Below, piece after piece: positions 14,791 through 22,545 of a stretch of DNA of 29,749 nt. The stretch spans positions 1 through 29,749 of the forward strand of contig JAHFFM010000003.1 of the NCBI GenBank assembly GCA_023247935.1, read 5' to 3'. A program made the position numbers and the translations under genes. The first letter of the stretch is position 1. Each line of letters begins with the position of its first letter. This stretch comes from Candidatus Omnitrophota bacterium. GTDB lineage: Bacteria; Omnitrophota; Gorgyraeia; 2-02-FULL-51-18. The notes beneath the pieces were generated by a model. The model made no database searches, was not told the DNA's origin, and worked only from the letters and a program-made list of their open reading frames with translations.

Positions 14791-14952
14791 CTACTTAACT
14801 TCAATAACTGCTTGAGGCTGCGCTTGAGGCTGCGCATGCACCGTGGCGGAGAGGGATTCACATAATTCGTCTTTGGACCGTAATCAAACGGACGCCATCG
14901 TCCCCGCAATAAAAAAAGCTGAAAACCCCAAAAAAAGTCTTTTGAATTTCAT
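14791..14952 (-). pseudogene. Tiny secreted-protein gene with an in-frame TGA
   Basis: A 53-codon frame from ATG 14952 to TAG 14791-14793, interrupted by TGA at codon 23 (14884-14886). The first 22 codons are a perfect signal-peptide start (MKFKRLFLGFSAFFIAGTMA). After the TGA the frame continues to a QPQAQPQA repeat and IEVK. GAGGGGGG gives an excellent ribosome site four bases upstream, a promoter lies at 14986-15014, and a strong terminator follows. The expression signals are intact around a broken frame. It could be a recent nonsense mutation (TGG to TGA), a 22-residue peptide gene, or programmed read-through. No selenocysteine-type hairpin was recognised. Function unknown. Confidence 0.5.
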
Positions 14953-14985
14953 TGTACCCCCCTCATTAGGATTAGATTTAGCGCG

Positions 14986-15014
14986 ATAGTATCAAAAGAA
15001 TGATTAGATTCTAA
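14986..15014 (-). promoter_or_regulatory. Promoter of the small secreted-protein gene
   Basis: Minus strand TTAGAA (15014-15009), a 17-base spacer and TACTAT (14991-14986), each four of six to consensus. The -35 box lies inside the left arm of the inverted repeat at 15006-15034. Confidence 0.45.
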
Positions 15015-15034
15015 TAAGAATAAAATTAGAATCT
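15006..15034. repeat. AT-rich 10-bp inverted repeat at a gene end
   Basis: AGATTCTAAT (15006-15015) and ATTAGAATCT (15025-15034), exact complements with a 9-base spacer. The right arm contains the stop codon of the GT-C gene and the left arm covers the -35 box of the next promoter. It could be a weak terminator or an operator. Confidence 0.45.
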
Positions 15035-16603
15035 TCTAAGAATGGAATTTCCGCCGAAACTTTTTTCTTCCCGATAATGCGTTTGCAGATATTCATCGAG
15101 CAGTTTGCATCCATCGGCACGGCGGGACGCGTTAGGTTCTCCTTCGCACCGGCCGTCTAAAAGTTTTCTTTCCACCACGATCGGGATCTTCTTACGCTCA
15201 AGCTCCGCCATGATCTCCCGCTGCGCGTTTTCCGTATTCACCACTCCGCGATGCATTTCCTGATACTTGGTGGCGCTTTTGGTGAATGTCAGAAAATAAA
15301 AAAGCGGGTCTCCGTAACAAACGCGGTCATGGCGTGTACTCCCCACGAATATTTCTTCGCCGGGCGATGCAATCTCGCGGACATACTGAATCGCAAGCTC
15401 ATAATCTGAAATTTCCTGCTTCTGGTTCCCGTCGCCGGGCAAAAACCCGATATGCCGGGCGCGGTCTGCATTCAAATAAAAAAGCTTTTTTGGAAAAAAA
15501 AGCAGGGATCCTCGCGTCAAAATGCCCGGCGCGAGAAATGCGCCCACAAGCGCGATAACCAAAAACAAAAGAACGATTTTTTTCCTTTCAACTATAGAAG
15601 CAAGAATCATAGAAAAAAGAACTGTGGAAATAAGATAAGCCGGTAAAAGATGAACCGGATCCGGGCGAAAACGGGCCTGACTCAGAAAAAGACAGCCCGC
15701 GATAACGAGTGAACATTTCGGCCAAAATCTCTGCGAATGTCCCGACGTCTCTTTAGGCCTGTGCCAACCCGCAAACAAAAACAAAATCGAAAAAATAAGT
15801 GTCAGGGGCGTGAAATAATAATAAAACATCCGCTCCGATAAAAAATCGCTCGCGAAAACCGGCTGTGGATAGGGCAAATAAGCATAAGGAGGGTAAATCC
15901 GCATCGGAAACCAGACTAAGTCAAAAAATAATTCCTTAAAAGGAACAGAAAGCGCTAAATAAATAAAAAGCGGGCAAACGCTGACAAAAAAACCTGCCAA
16001 AAATTTTCGCATATCCCCTTTTTGGCGTTTGGCGGGGTCGTGGCATAAAGCGAAAGTCGTAAAAACCGAAAGAAACGCATAAACTCCTATATCTTGCCGG
16101 AATAAAACACAAAAACCCGCGCAAGCTCCAGATAAAATGGGCAAAAATCTTCGCGGGCTGGATATCGAAGATATGGCGCGAAGGCAAAAATAGATTGAAA
16201 GGACCGAAAAAAGAACGGTCGAAGGCAAAGAGCCCGCCACATGAGGAAATCGTCCGACAATAACAAGCGACATCAAGGCGGATAATAGCCCGAGAGGAAT
16301 GGATGTTGCTAATGCCGCTATAGCATAAAGCCCTGTGACGGCAGACGCCCAAACCACGCATTGCCACACCCTTTCCACCAAAAGATCTGACCCGAAAATT
16401 TTAAACAACCCCGCCAAAACGTAAAAATGAGCCGGCGTCGAAACAACCATGAAATCTTTGTAGGGGATGTCTCCGGATAAAACGCGGAATGCGCCGTAAC
16501 TAGCCGCCCCGTCATCCAAATATTCGATATGAATATTGCAGCCTACAAGGAGATAAAAAAAAGAGATGAAAAAAACCAGGATCCCGGCGCCGCGCAGGCT
16601 CAT
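15026..16603 (-). CDS. GT-C-fold membrane glycosyltransferase
   Basis: About 525 residues with ten or more hydrophobic segments over the first 380 residues and a soluble C-terminal domain of about 140. The first extracytoplasmic loop carries an acidic pair, EYLDDGAASYGAF (about residues 27-39). This is where PMT/ArnT/GT39-like enzymes keep their catalytic acids. Such enzymes use polyprenyl-phosphate sugars outside the inner membrane to modify lipids, glycans or proteins. Start: ATG 16603 overlaps the upstream TGA as ATGA, the usual coupled form. GTG 16612 is three codons longer and possible. It closes the operon with the LPG-synthase/CDP-alcohol fusion, which suggests a shared lipid-linked product. 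Donor and acceptor are unknown. Confidence 0.85.
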   Translation of the reverse strand: MSLRGAGILVFFISFFYLLVGCNIHIEYLDDGAASYGAFRVLSGDIPYKDFMVVSTPAHFYVLAGLFKIFGSDLLVERVWQCVVWASAVTGLYAIAALATSIPLGLLSALMSLVIVGRFPHVAGSLPSTVLFSVLSIYFCLRAISSISSPRRFLPILSGACAGFCVLFRQDIGVYAFLSVFTTFALCHDPAKRQKGDMRKFLAGFFVSVCPLFIYLALSVPFKELFFDLVWFPMRIYPPYAYLPYPQPVFASDFLSERMFYYYFTPLTLIFSILFLFAGWHRPKETSGHSQRFWPKCSLVIAGCLFLSQARFRPDPVHLLPAYLISTVLFSMILASIVERKKIVLLFLVIALVGAFLAPGILTRGSLLFFPKKLFYLNADRARHIGFLPGDGNQKQEISDYELAIQYVREIASPGEEIFVGSTRHDRVCYGDPLFYFLTFTKSATKYQEMHRGVVNTENAQREIMAELERKKIPIVVERKLLDGRCEGEPNASRRADGCKLLDEYLQTHYREEKSFGGNSILRRF

Positions 16604-18186
16604 TCCGGACACAACTTATTTTGTTTAAAAAAAATTAACATGGAAAAAATCGAGACCACCCATAAACTGATCACAAAAAATCCCATCACAAAGGTATTTG
16701 CGAACCAGTAAATATTTCCCACGGCGCGCGCGAAAAGAACCTGTAAAAGGATAAAATAAAATGCCCCTCGGCAGGACATAAAACTCAGTATATTTTTCTG
16801 CGCTTTTCTTTTTTCCGTCATAAGCAGCTGGCTCGACAAAGCGTTGGCAAACAAGGCCGGATAAAAGAAACAGGATATAGCCATTTGGTCCTTTGTATTC
16901 CACAAAACAACAAAACCATGAAACACGCCAAAAAGAATAATGGAGGAACTCAGGATATTGCAAAAATCATCCAGTTTTTCACCAAAAAAAGAAGCCTTCT
17001 GTTTTTTTCGAGCTAATGAGCCGTCGGCGTGATCCACCACAGCCCACATATAAAAGAAAAATAAACCGGCAAGCGCAAATGAAAAACTTCCGACCGCAAA
17101 AAAAGCCGAGGATAAAATAGCCGGAAAAATCGAACATAGGGTGACCTGATTCGGCGTGACTTTTGTCTTGGAAATCAGAAATGCCAAAAAATTCGCTGGC
17201 GGCCGGTGAATCCACCGGTCAATCCGAGTGTCCAAAAAATAAATTTCGGAGTTCCGGAGCCGGGCGGACTTTTTGAATTCCGCATACCGATAAATCCCCA
17301 GCACCATAAACCCAACAACCGTCCACAAAAGCTGCCTGAACCGCTTCATCAAACTAATGCTCACGCCCATTGCTGGCTCAAAACCCATCAATCCTACGAA
17401 CAATGCCATGGCCCCTTCCTGCACCCCCAAATTCATGGGAACAAAAAAACTTCCTGTCCGGACAAGCTGCAAAAGCGCCTCCAGCATCACGCCTTCAAGA
17501 ATAGAAATATTCGCTCCGGCCAGCTGACAGAAGAAATAAGTTTCAAGCCCGCCGAAAATCCACCCCATCCAATTAAAAGCCACGCCGCTCCAAAATAAAT
17601 CACCGTGGTTCGAATAAAAATACTTGATCCTCGGATTGATACTTTGAAAAGCGCCCTTTTGCTGGATAAAAAGAAAGCCGGCAAAAATAAAACAAACCAC
17701 AAAAAGCGCCGCCGCGAGCTGAAAACGAAAAACCGCGCTGATATCCAGCAGAGCAAAACACAAAACAGCCCCCATAAACATAAAAACGGCCTGAGAGATC
17801 AAGATGGAAGTTTTGGCGATCACCGTGCTTGCGGCAGCCTCATCCATCGGTAATTTAAAACGTTTCGCCAATAATCCCGCTTTGACAGGCTCTCCCCCAA
17901 TGTCCACAAACGGCGTGACATTGTTAACCGCCTCACCGGCAAGGCGAATCCAAAACAATTCAGGAAAAGAAACGAAGGAAGAATATTGAGGACAAAACAA
18001 AAGTCTCCAGGAAGTCACATCCCAGATAGTCATCACAGGATAAAAAAAGAAAACTGCGACGGAAACCAACCCCATCCGGTGAATCGTGCCGGAAATCTGG
18101 GAAATTCCAAAGGATTGAACGACATACCACAGCAGAACGGCGCCAGCAAAAAAAGCCAGCCCTTTCCAGTATCGGATTATTTCCAA
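16600..18186 (-). CDS. Fusion: LPG-synthase/UPF0104 membrane domain plus CDP-alcohol phosphotransferase
   Basis: A 528-residue membrane protein. Residues 1-305 match the flippase-like LPG_synthase_TM (UPF0104/YbhN, AglD-like) domain, with about eight helices and landmarks NNVTPFVDIGGEPVKAGLL (88-106), TVIAKTS and PMNLGVQEGAM (250-260). Residues 320-520 are a CDP-alcohol phosphatidyltransferase domain: KVTPNQVT leads into D385-HA-D388-G389-SL-A392-R393, then G402-EKL-D406. Members carry D-x2-DG-x2-AR-x8-G-x3-D-x3-D; the last aspartate, regarded as catalytic base, is asparagine here (N410). Either it works by another residue or it is inactive. The domain would join a CDP-activated alcohol to a lipid or polyol. 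The nucleotidyltransferase at 21826-22545 could make that donor. The start is TTG 18186, overlapping the upstream gene by 10 bases. Confidence 0.82.
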   Translation of the reverse strand: MEIIRYWKGLAFFAGAVLLWYVVQSFGISQISGTIHRMGLVSVAVFFFYPVMTIWDVTSWRLLFCPQYSSFVSFPELFWIRLAGEAVNNVTPFVDIGGEPVKAGLLAKRFKLPMDEAAASTVIAKTSILISQAVFMFMGAVLCFALLDISAVFRFQLAAALFVVCFIFAGFLFIQQKGAFQSINPRIKYFYSNHGDLFWSGVAFNWMGWIFGGLETYFFCQLAGANISILEGVMLEALLQLVRTGSFFVPMNLGVQEGAMALFVGLMGFEPAMGVSISLMKRFRQLLWTVVGFMVLGIYRYAEFKKSARLRNSEIYFLDTRIDRWIHRPPANFLAFLISKTKVTPNQVTLCSIFPAILSSAFFAVGSFSFALAGLFFFYMWAVVDHADGSLARKKQKASFFGEKLDDFCNILSSSIILFGVFHGFVVLWNTKDQMAISCFFYPALFANALSSQLLMTEKRKAQKNILSFMSCRGAFYFILLQVLFARAVGNIYWFANTFVMGFFVISLWVVSIFSMLIFFKQNKLCPE

Positions 18187-19109
18187 ACTTTCTGAAGGTC
18201 CTTTCGGGTATCCGGCTCGTCGGCGTAAGCCGTCTGCATGAGAATACGGTGAACGTATTCCCCGCCCAAAGTCGGGTCCTTTTCCACCGCGGCGTCAATA
18301 GCTTGCATGTAATAACTGTAAGGCTTCATCAAATACACGTCATGCTTGCTTAAATTTCCCATAACCGAAAGAACGTAAATCTCCTTATCGCCCGTGGACA
18401 TTTCTTTCCAGTCAGCGCCGGTTTTTAAATTTTTGTTTTTTGCTTTCGCGGCATCATCGGGAACAGGAGAAGACTCTTCGTTTCTATCAGACGCTTTCTC
18501 TTCCGGTTTTTCTTGAGGTGCTGGAAATAAGCTGACACTGACAAGAACCGGATCTTTTTCTGCGTTGATTTTGGATTCCGCTTCTTGAGCTTCCAAAATC
18601 ATCTTTTGAGCGGATTGCCTCTTATCCACACTAAAACTCTTTTGCGGTTCCACTTTTTCCGGTGGAATGGCTTGCTGAGGGTCCATACGTTTTTCCGGAT
18701 CAAGCGCAGACTTTGGATGAATGATGTTAGGAATCCAGGCTAAAAGATACCCGCGGCGGAAATCCATAGGCGCGTATGTTTTGAGTTTTGGCTGCGAAAC
18801 TTTGGGAGCAGCGGCTTTTTTGACGCCCTGTTTACGGTTAATCTCTTTTTCCAAAAAATCAATTTTACCGTTGAGAATTTTAATTCTGTTCTCTGTTAAA
18901 TAAGATAGGTTCTCTTTATTTTGAGCCAACTGGTCTCGCTCCTGCTTAAACCGAAGCAATAAAGCCTCATTTGCAGACGTGTTCATTTCCGTATCTGTTG
19001 GACGGTTAAGAGGGGTTATTTTGCGAGAGGCAAATACATCCGCACTTTGAAGGAAAAAAAAGCCAAATAAAAGAAAAAAACTGAGGGCTTTTATATTGGG
19101 AAAACGCAT
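18177..19109 (-). CDS. Secreted coiled-coil protein with a C-terminal domain shared with its neighbour
   Basis: A 310-residue protein with a signal peptide (1-28, ending ADVFA). Residues 48-95 are a heptad-rich coiled coil, 100-225 a proline- and charge-rich linker, and 230-308 a domain beginning TGADWKEM and ending DEPDTRKDLQKVW. The last domain aligns with two copies in the adjacent 352-residue protein (see findings). I do not recognise it. A promoter of near-consensus quality lies immediately before the ATG, with transcription start predicted at or one base before it, so the mRNA may be leaderless; no Shine-Dalgarno is visible. The 3' end overlaps the LPG/CDP-alcohol gene. It is probably a periplasmic structural or adaptor protein for the membrane enzymes downstream; that role is inferred from position only. 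Confidence 0.75.
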   Translation of the reverse strand: MRFPNIKALSFFLLFGFFFLQSADVFASRKITPLNRPTDTEMNTSANEALLLRFKQERDQLAQNKENLSYLTENRIKILNGKIDFLEKEINRKQGVKKAAAPKVSQPKLKTYAPMDFRRGYLLAWIPNIIHPKSALDPEKRMDPQQAIPPEKVEPQKSFSVDKRQSAQKMILEAQEAESKINAEKDPVLVSVSLFPAPQEKPEEKASDRNEESSPVPDDAAKAKNKNLKTGADWKEMSTGDKEIYVLSVMGNLSKHDVYLMKPYSYYMQAIDAAVEKDPTLGGEYVHRILMQTAYADEPDTRKDLQKVWK

Positions 19110-19116
19110 TAAATTT

Positions 19117-19146
19117 ATTGTAACCCCAAGTATATTAAGAGGTCAA
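19117..19146 (-). promoter_or_regulatory. Promoter for the 310-residue secreted protein and downstream membrane genes
   Basis: Minus strand TTGACC (19146-19141), an 18-base spacer and TACAAT (19122-19117). Each box matches the consensus at five of six positions. Predicted transcription start is at about 19110, adjacent to the ATG at 19109, so the message has almost no leader. Confidence 0.6.
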
Positions 19147-19151
19147 GTGGC

Positions 19152-20210
19152 CTACTCCAACCTTAAAGCTTCCAAAATGTTTCTAGCTTCAGGTTCGGTT
19201 TGATAAAGATAAGAAGCCAGGGCAATCACGCTGTCATCCGCGCGCAATTCAGGCTTTTCCGTGAATAATTTGTCCAAAGCGTCCACATAGGCATAAAGCG
19301 ACTTTCGCATGGGCACACGCTGGCGTGCCAGCATTTCCATGGCTTCGGACACGTATTTTAATTTGTCCTCATGAACCATGGTGATCCACTCCGCACCCGT
19401 GAAAGCGGTTTGGACGGAATTAATGGTTTTAGAAGGTTTGTCCACAAATTCCGTTCCGGTAACTCCAAATTCCAAATTCCGCTTCCACCGGTCAATGGCG
19501 GCCCTGGCTTCCGGATCCCGTTCGTAAATGATGACCGCTAAAACGTCAGGCGGGCTTGAGGCGGACTCTTCGGGATGCGCCAGAAAATATTCATCCAAAA
19601 TAAAAATGTATTTCTGGTACGATTCTTTTACCGGGACATTTTGATTTCTCAAATAATCCATCGCCGTCAAAACAAAATGGATTCTCCATTCGGAGAGTTG
19701 AAGCAGCCATTCCCTCCCCGTGAGCGAAGGAATTTTCTTTTCGTGGGCTCCTTTTCTTTTTTTGTCCAAGAAATCCATCCTCATCTTTTTGGCTTCTTGA
19801 AATTCTCTTGGACTCACTAAATATTTTTTCTCCAAGTCATCCAGCGCTTCCAGAGCGGAATCCACCCGGCCCATTTTTTCCAGCGTTTCCACCAGCTTAA
19901 AACCGCTCAAAACGCGGGTAGGCCCTCCGACGGAATAAGCTTCCCGGTAAGAGGCTTCCGCTCTTTCATATTCAGCTTTGAGAAAATGTCCGTTTCCTTT
20001 TTCAAGATAATACCAAGGATAACTTTTGTCATCGCGGGCCGGGACGCGCTCCTCCTCGTATTTCTGCTCTTTTTCTCGAGCGGTTTCGCCAAAAAATACG
20101 CTTTTAGGATTAACGGGAATGGGAGAATCCCATGCATAAGAACTATTGGCGGCTAAAACGGGGGATTGAAAAAAAATAAAGGATAAAAAAAGAACCAGCC
20201 TGGAAATCAT
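19152..20210 (-). CDS. Secreted TPR-like protein with two copies of an unrecognised domain
   Basis: A 352-residue protein with signal peptide 1-20 (cleavage near VLAA). Residues 62-130 are TPR-like: the helix pair YYLEKGNGHFLKAEYERAEA is followed by a second, VLSGFKLVETLEKMGRVDSA. Residues 164-243 and 271-349 are two copies of a domain of about 80 residues, TGREWLLQ... and TGAEWITM..., each ending in (D/E)PEAR plus a short helix. A third copy sits in the next protein. The ATG overlaps the histidine kinase stop (ATGA), so the two are translationally coupled. The product may be a periplasmic binding or scaffold protein whose expression follows the kinase. No enzyme motif is visible. It ends with TAG. 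Confidence 0.75.
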   Translation of the reverse strand: MISRLVLFLSFIFFQSPVLAANSSYAWDSPIPVNPKSVFFGETAREKEQKYEEERVPARDDKSYPWYYLEKGNGHFLKAEYERAEASYREAYSVGGPTRVLSGFKLVETLEKMGRVDSALEALDDLEKKYLVSPREFQEAKKMRMDFLDKKRKGAHEKKIPSLTGREWLLQLSEWRIHFVLTAMDYLRNQNVPVKESYQKYIFILDEYFLAHPEESASSPPDVLAVIIYERDPEARAAIDRWKRNLEFGVTGTEFVDKPSKTINSVQTAFTGAEWITMVHEDKLKYVSEAMEMLARQRVPMRKSLYAYVDALDKLFTEKPELRADDSVIALASYLYQTEPEARNILEALRLE

Positions 20211-21088
20211 GGAACGGGTAGCGCCACCGTAAATGTCGTTCCCTTGCCTAATTCACTTTGAACAGCGATCGAGCCATGATGCTTTTTGATGATGTCATGC
20301 GTGATACTGAGCCCCAAACCCGTCCCCTGTTCCGCACCTTTGGTCGTGTAAAAGGGTTCAAAAATTTTTGCCATCACTTCCTTGGTCATGCCACAGCCGG
20401 TGTCCCAAATATGCACTTTGACCAAACTTTCCGAATACTCGGTGCGGATCGTAATCTCGCCATACTTGTCTCCGATAGCCTGAGACGCGTTGACGATGAG
20501 ATTTAAAAAAACCTGGGACAATTGCTGGGAATTGCAGTGGATTTTAGGCACGTCCCCATATTCTTTTTTAATGCTCACCTTATTTTTGACCGAATTCCAA
20601 ACAATACCGATCACGCTATCAATAATCGCATTCACATTTTCTTCGTTCGTGATTCCTTTATCTGAACGGGAAAACATCCGGATATCAGTGACAATTTTTG
20701 TCATGGATTCGGCGCAACGTTTTCCCTGTTCGATAAATTCGTTAATCTCTTTCATGTTTATACCGGATTCACTTAAATTTAATTTACTGAATTGGGTCTC
20801 AAGAAGGGAAAAAACAAGTTTTACCGCGGAAAGAGGGTTGTTAATTTCGTGCACAATGCCGGCTGTCAAAAGACCGATGGTGGCAAGCTTATCTGATTGG
20901 GTTAATTGGGTTTGAGAACGCAGCAGGTCTTCGTAAATACGTCTCATATCTTCCATGGCCAGCTTCAGAAGCGCCTCGTTGGCTTCCAGCTCGATGCCAC
21001 TGGACTGAAGTTTTTCCACAGTTTCCGAGAGCTTTGATTCTAATTCGTGTATTTTCTTCTGCAGGGCGTCCGGAGACTCAGGATTCAT
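20207..21088 (-). CDS. Soluble sensor histidine kinase, NtrB/AtoS-like
   Basis: A 293-residue cytoplasmic kinase with no transmembrane segment. Residues 5-65 are a coiled coil. The HisKA domain has phosphoacceptor His80 in GIVHEINNPLSA. The HATPase part has the N box in QVFLNLIVNASQAI, G1 as DTGCGM, the F box FEPFYTTK and G2 GTGLGLSI. It ends at TVALPVP. The HEINNPL form and compact arrangement are typical of kinases that pair with sigma54-dependent or other NtrC-like regulators. No response regulator is encoded in the window, so its partner must be elsewhere. The input is probably a protein-protein contact through the coiled coil. The gene diverges from the FecR gene and overlaps the next gene by four bases. 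Confidence 0.92.
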   Translation of the reverse strand: MNPESPDALQKKIHELESKLSETVEKLQSSGIELEANEALLKLAMEDMRRIYEDLLRSQTQLTQSDKLATIGLLTAGIVHEINNPLSAVKLVFSLLETQFSKLNLSESGINMKEINEFIEQGKRCAESMTKIVTDIRMFSRSDKGITNEENVNAIIDSVIGIVWNSVKNKVSIKKEYGDVPKIHCNSQQLSQVFLNLIVNASQAIGDKYGEITIRTEYSESLVKVHIWDTGCGMTKEVMAKIFEPFYTTKGAEQGTGLGLSITHDIIKKHHGSIAVQSELGKGTTFTVALPVP

Positions 21089-21131
21089 GAAAATAGCGTA
21101 AAACGGGCGGGGACTATAGTCAATCTTAATA

Positions 21132-21140
21132 TGCTATACT
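21132..21140 (+). promoter_or_regulatory. Extended -10 promoter of the FecR gene
   Basis: TG-C-TATACT at 21132-21140, an extended -10 element; no good -35 box stands 17 bases upstream. A 10-bp palindrome GACTATAGTC lies just before it (about 21113-21122), between the two divergent genes, and may be an operator. Confidence 0.45.
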
Positions 21141-21163
21141 GTGCGTTTATGATCCAAAAATGG

Positions 21164-21181
21164 GGATGAGTTGTGGGTAGT
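21164..21181 (+). repeat. 18-base repeat, copy 1
   Basis: GGATGAGTTGTGGGTAGT, in the leader of the FecR gene. It recurs with one change at 22529-22546, at the end of the downstream nucleotidyltransferase gene. The two copies bracket the two-gene unit. Confidence 0.5.
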
Positions 21182-21199
21182 GAGTCGATAGGAGAATGT

Positions 21200-21826
21200 A
21201 TGAAAAAATATTTCTTTTTATTTTTAGCTTCCTGTTCCTTATTTCCCGCTAATTCTTTATGGGCCGCCGAAGCCAAAATGGCCGTCACGGGAATGAAAGG
21301 CGACTGCCAAATTTTAAGAGAAGACGCCAGTGTGGCTGCCAAAATGGGCGCTGAATGCCAAAAATCGGACGTCATCAAAACCGGCGAAGACGGCCAAATG
21401 GACGTGACTTGGAACGGCCGCCTGGGCTGCCGCGTATTGCCTTCCACCGAATTGGCTTTAAAAGACACCAATCGTGACGCCATGGTCGTGGAAGTAAACG
21501 CCGGAAACATTATTTTAAACGTCAAAAGCCTTCCCAAAGAATCCACTTTTCGGGTGGAATCCCCCACCGCCGTCGCGACTGTCCGTGGCACCCAATTTTG
21601 GGGCCGGGTCGAAAACTCCGACCCCTTAAATCCGGTCACCACTTTCGCTGTTCGCAAAGGCAAAGTGGAAATTATGGATAAAAACTCTTCTCAAACTTTC
21701 TTCATCAAGCCCGGCTATGCGCTGGATATTCCAAAAGAACTGAATGCTTCGCCAAAAATACGCAAAGCGCTCCCCGTAGAAATGGACACGATGGCACAGG
21801 CGGACAATATCAAAGCCGACATGTAA
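21200..21826 (+). CDS. Secreted FecR-domain protein
   Basis: A 208-residue protein with a signal peptide (MKKYFFLFLASCSLFPANSL, cleavage near LWAA). The mature part is a FecR-type beta fold: GDCQILRE, a DVIKTGEDGQMDVTW stretch, and the signature VESPTAVATVRGTQFWG, then FAVRKGKVEI and FIKPGYAL. In FecR itself this domain passes a signal from an outer-membrane receptor to a sigma factor. Stand-alone secreted versions are common in PVC-type bacteria and have no defined role; no sigma factor is nearby. Start: ATG 21200 with GGAG five bases upstream is preferred to an in-frame GTG at 21173, because it gives a proper signal peptide. Its TAA overlaps the next ATG by one base. Confidence 0.85.
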   Translation: MKKYFFLFLASCSLFPANSLWAAEAKMAVTGMKGDCQILREDASVAAKMGAECQKSDVIKTGEDGQMDVTWNGRLGCRVLPSTELALKDTNRDAMVVEVNAGNIILNVKSLPKESTFRVESPTAVATVRGTQFWGRVENSDPLNPVTTFAVRKGKVEIMDKNSSQTFFIKPGYALDIPKELNASPKIRKALPVEMDTMAQADNIKADM

Positions 21827-22545
21827 TGGCAAAAGTAGTTCTTCTGGCCGCGGGGCGAGGCAAACGTTTTGGCAAACGCACCAAACGGCTCCCGAAATGC
21901 CTGATTCCTTTGGACTCCAAAGGCAAAAACCTGCTCTCCCGTTATCTAGACGCGTTCCGTGAGTTAAAATTACTCGACATCACTGTGGTGGTGGGCCATG
22001 AAAAAGAGCAAATCGTTTCCGAATGCGTGGAAAAAGGCCGCGGCCTTTCCATCCGGTTTCTTGAAAACCGTGAATATCAAAGAGGCAGCATCGTTTCACT
22101 TTTTACCGCATCCGGAGAAATGACGGATGACTGCCTGGTCATGGACGCGGACGTATTTTTCGAAGCGAATTCCCTGAAAAAAATATTAAAAGCCCGGAAA
22201 ACCTCTTTTCTTCTCGATCCCCGCTCCCGGTTTACAGGCGAGGAAATGATGGTGATGGCGAAAAACAAACGGCCTGTCCGCGTGGCCAAAACCATAGACC
22301 CGGACCTTAAAATCTTGGGAGAAGCCGTCGGTTTTTTGTTCGTGAAAAAAAAAGACGCGAAATCCCTGGCTCATATTTTAAAACAAATGATTTCGGCCGG
22401 AAAAAAAGACGTGGAATATGAAGAATCTTACAACGAATTGATGAAACAAAAAGTTTTCAGTTACGAAAAAATTTCAGGCTTCTGGACGGAAATGGACTTT
22501 GAAGAAGACCTGGAAAAGATAAGGGTGAGGATGAGCTGTGGGTAG
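21826..22545 (+). CDS. NTP transferase, phosphocholine cytidylyltransferase (LicC)-like
   Basis: A 239-residue cytoplasmic nucleotidyltransferase. The N-terminal signature is LAAGRGKRFG (7-16) followed by LPKCLIPL, with the lysine that contacts the NTP. The metal motif is MDADVFFE (about 103-110). The ordering and the late FWTEMDFEEDL segment fit LicC-like or inositol-phosphate cytidylyltransferases better than sugar-nucleotide pyrophosphorylases, which are longer. These enzymes make CDP-choline, CDP-inositol or related CDP-alcohols. The CDP-alcohol phosphotransferase fusion 4 kb away could use such a product; the link is inference. Translation is coupled to the FecR gene (TAATG). It ends with TAG, inside a hairpin that faces the convergent oxygenase gene. 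Confidence 0.82.
   Translation: MAKVVLLAAGRGKRFGKRTKRLPKCLIPLDSKGKNLLSRYLDAFRELKLLDITVVVGHEKEQIVSECVEKGRGLSIRFLENREYQRGSIVSLFTASGEMTDDCLVMDADVFFEANSLKKILKARKTSFLLDPRSRFTGEEMMVMAKNKRPVRVAKTIDPDLKILGEAVGFLFVKKKDAKSLAHILKQMISAGKKDVEYEESYNELMKQKVFSYEKISGFWTEMDFEEDLEKIRVRMSCG

Noticed and set aside
14884..14886. TGA as a selenocysteine codon in the tiny secreted ORF
   Set aside because: It falls at a signal-peptide end, no redox motif surrounds it and I see no SECIS-type hairpin directly after it.
21173..21199. GTG 21173 as the start of the FecR protein
   Set aside because: It would place nine polar residues before the signal peptide; ATG 21200 has GGAG at the right distance.
21200..21826. FecR protein as part of a sigma-factor signalling system
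   Set aside because: No ECF sigma factor or TonB receptor is in the window, and stand-alone secreted FecR proteins are common in such genomes.
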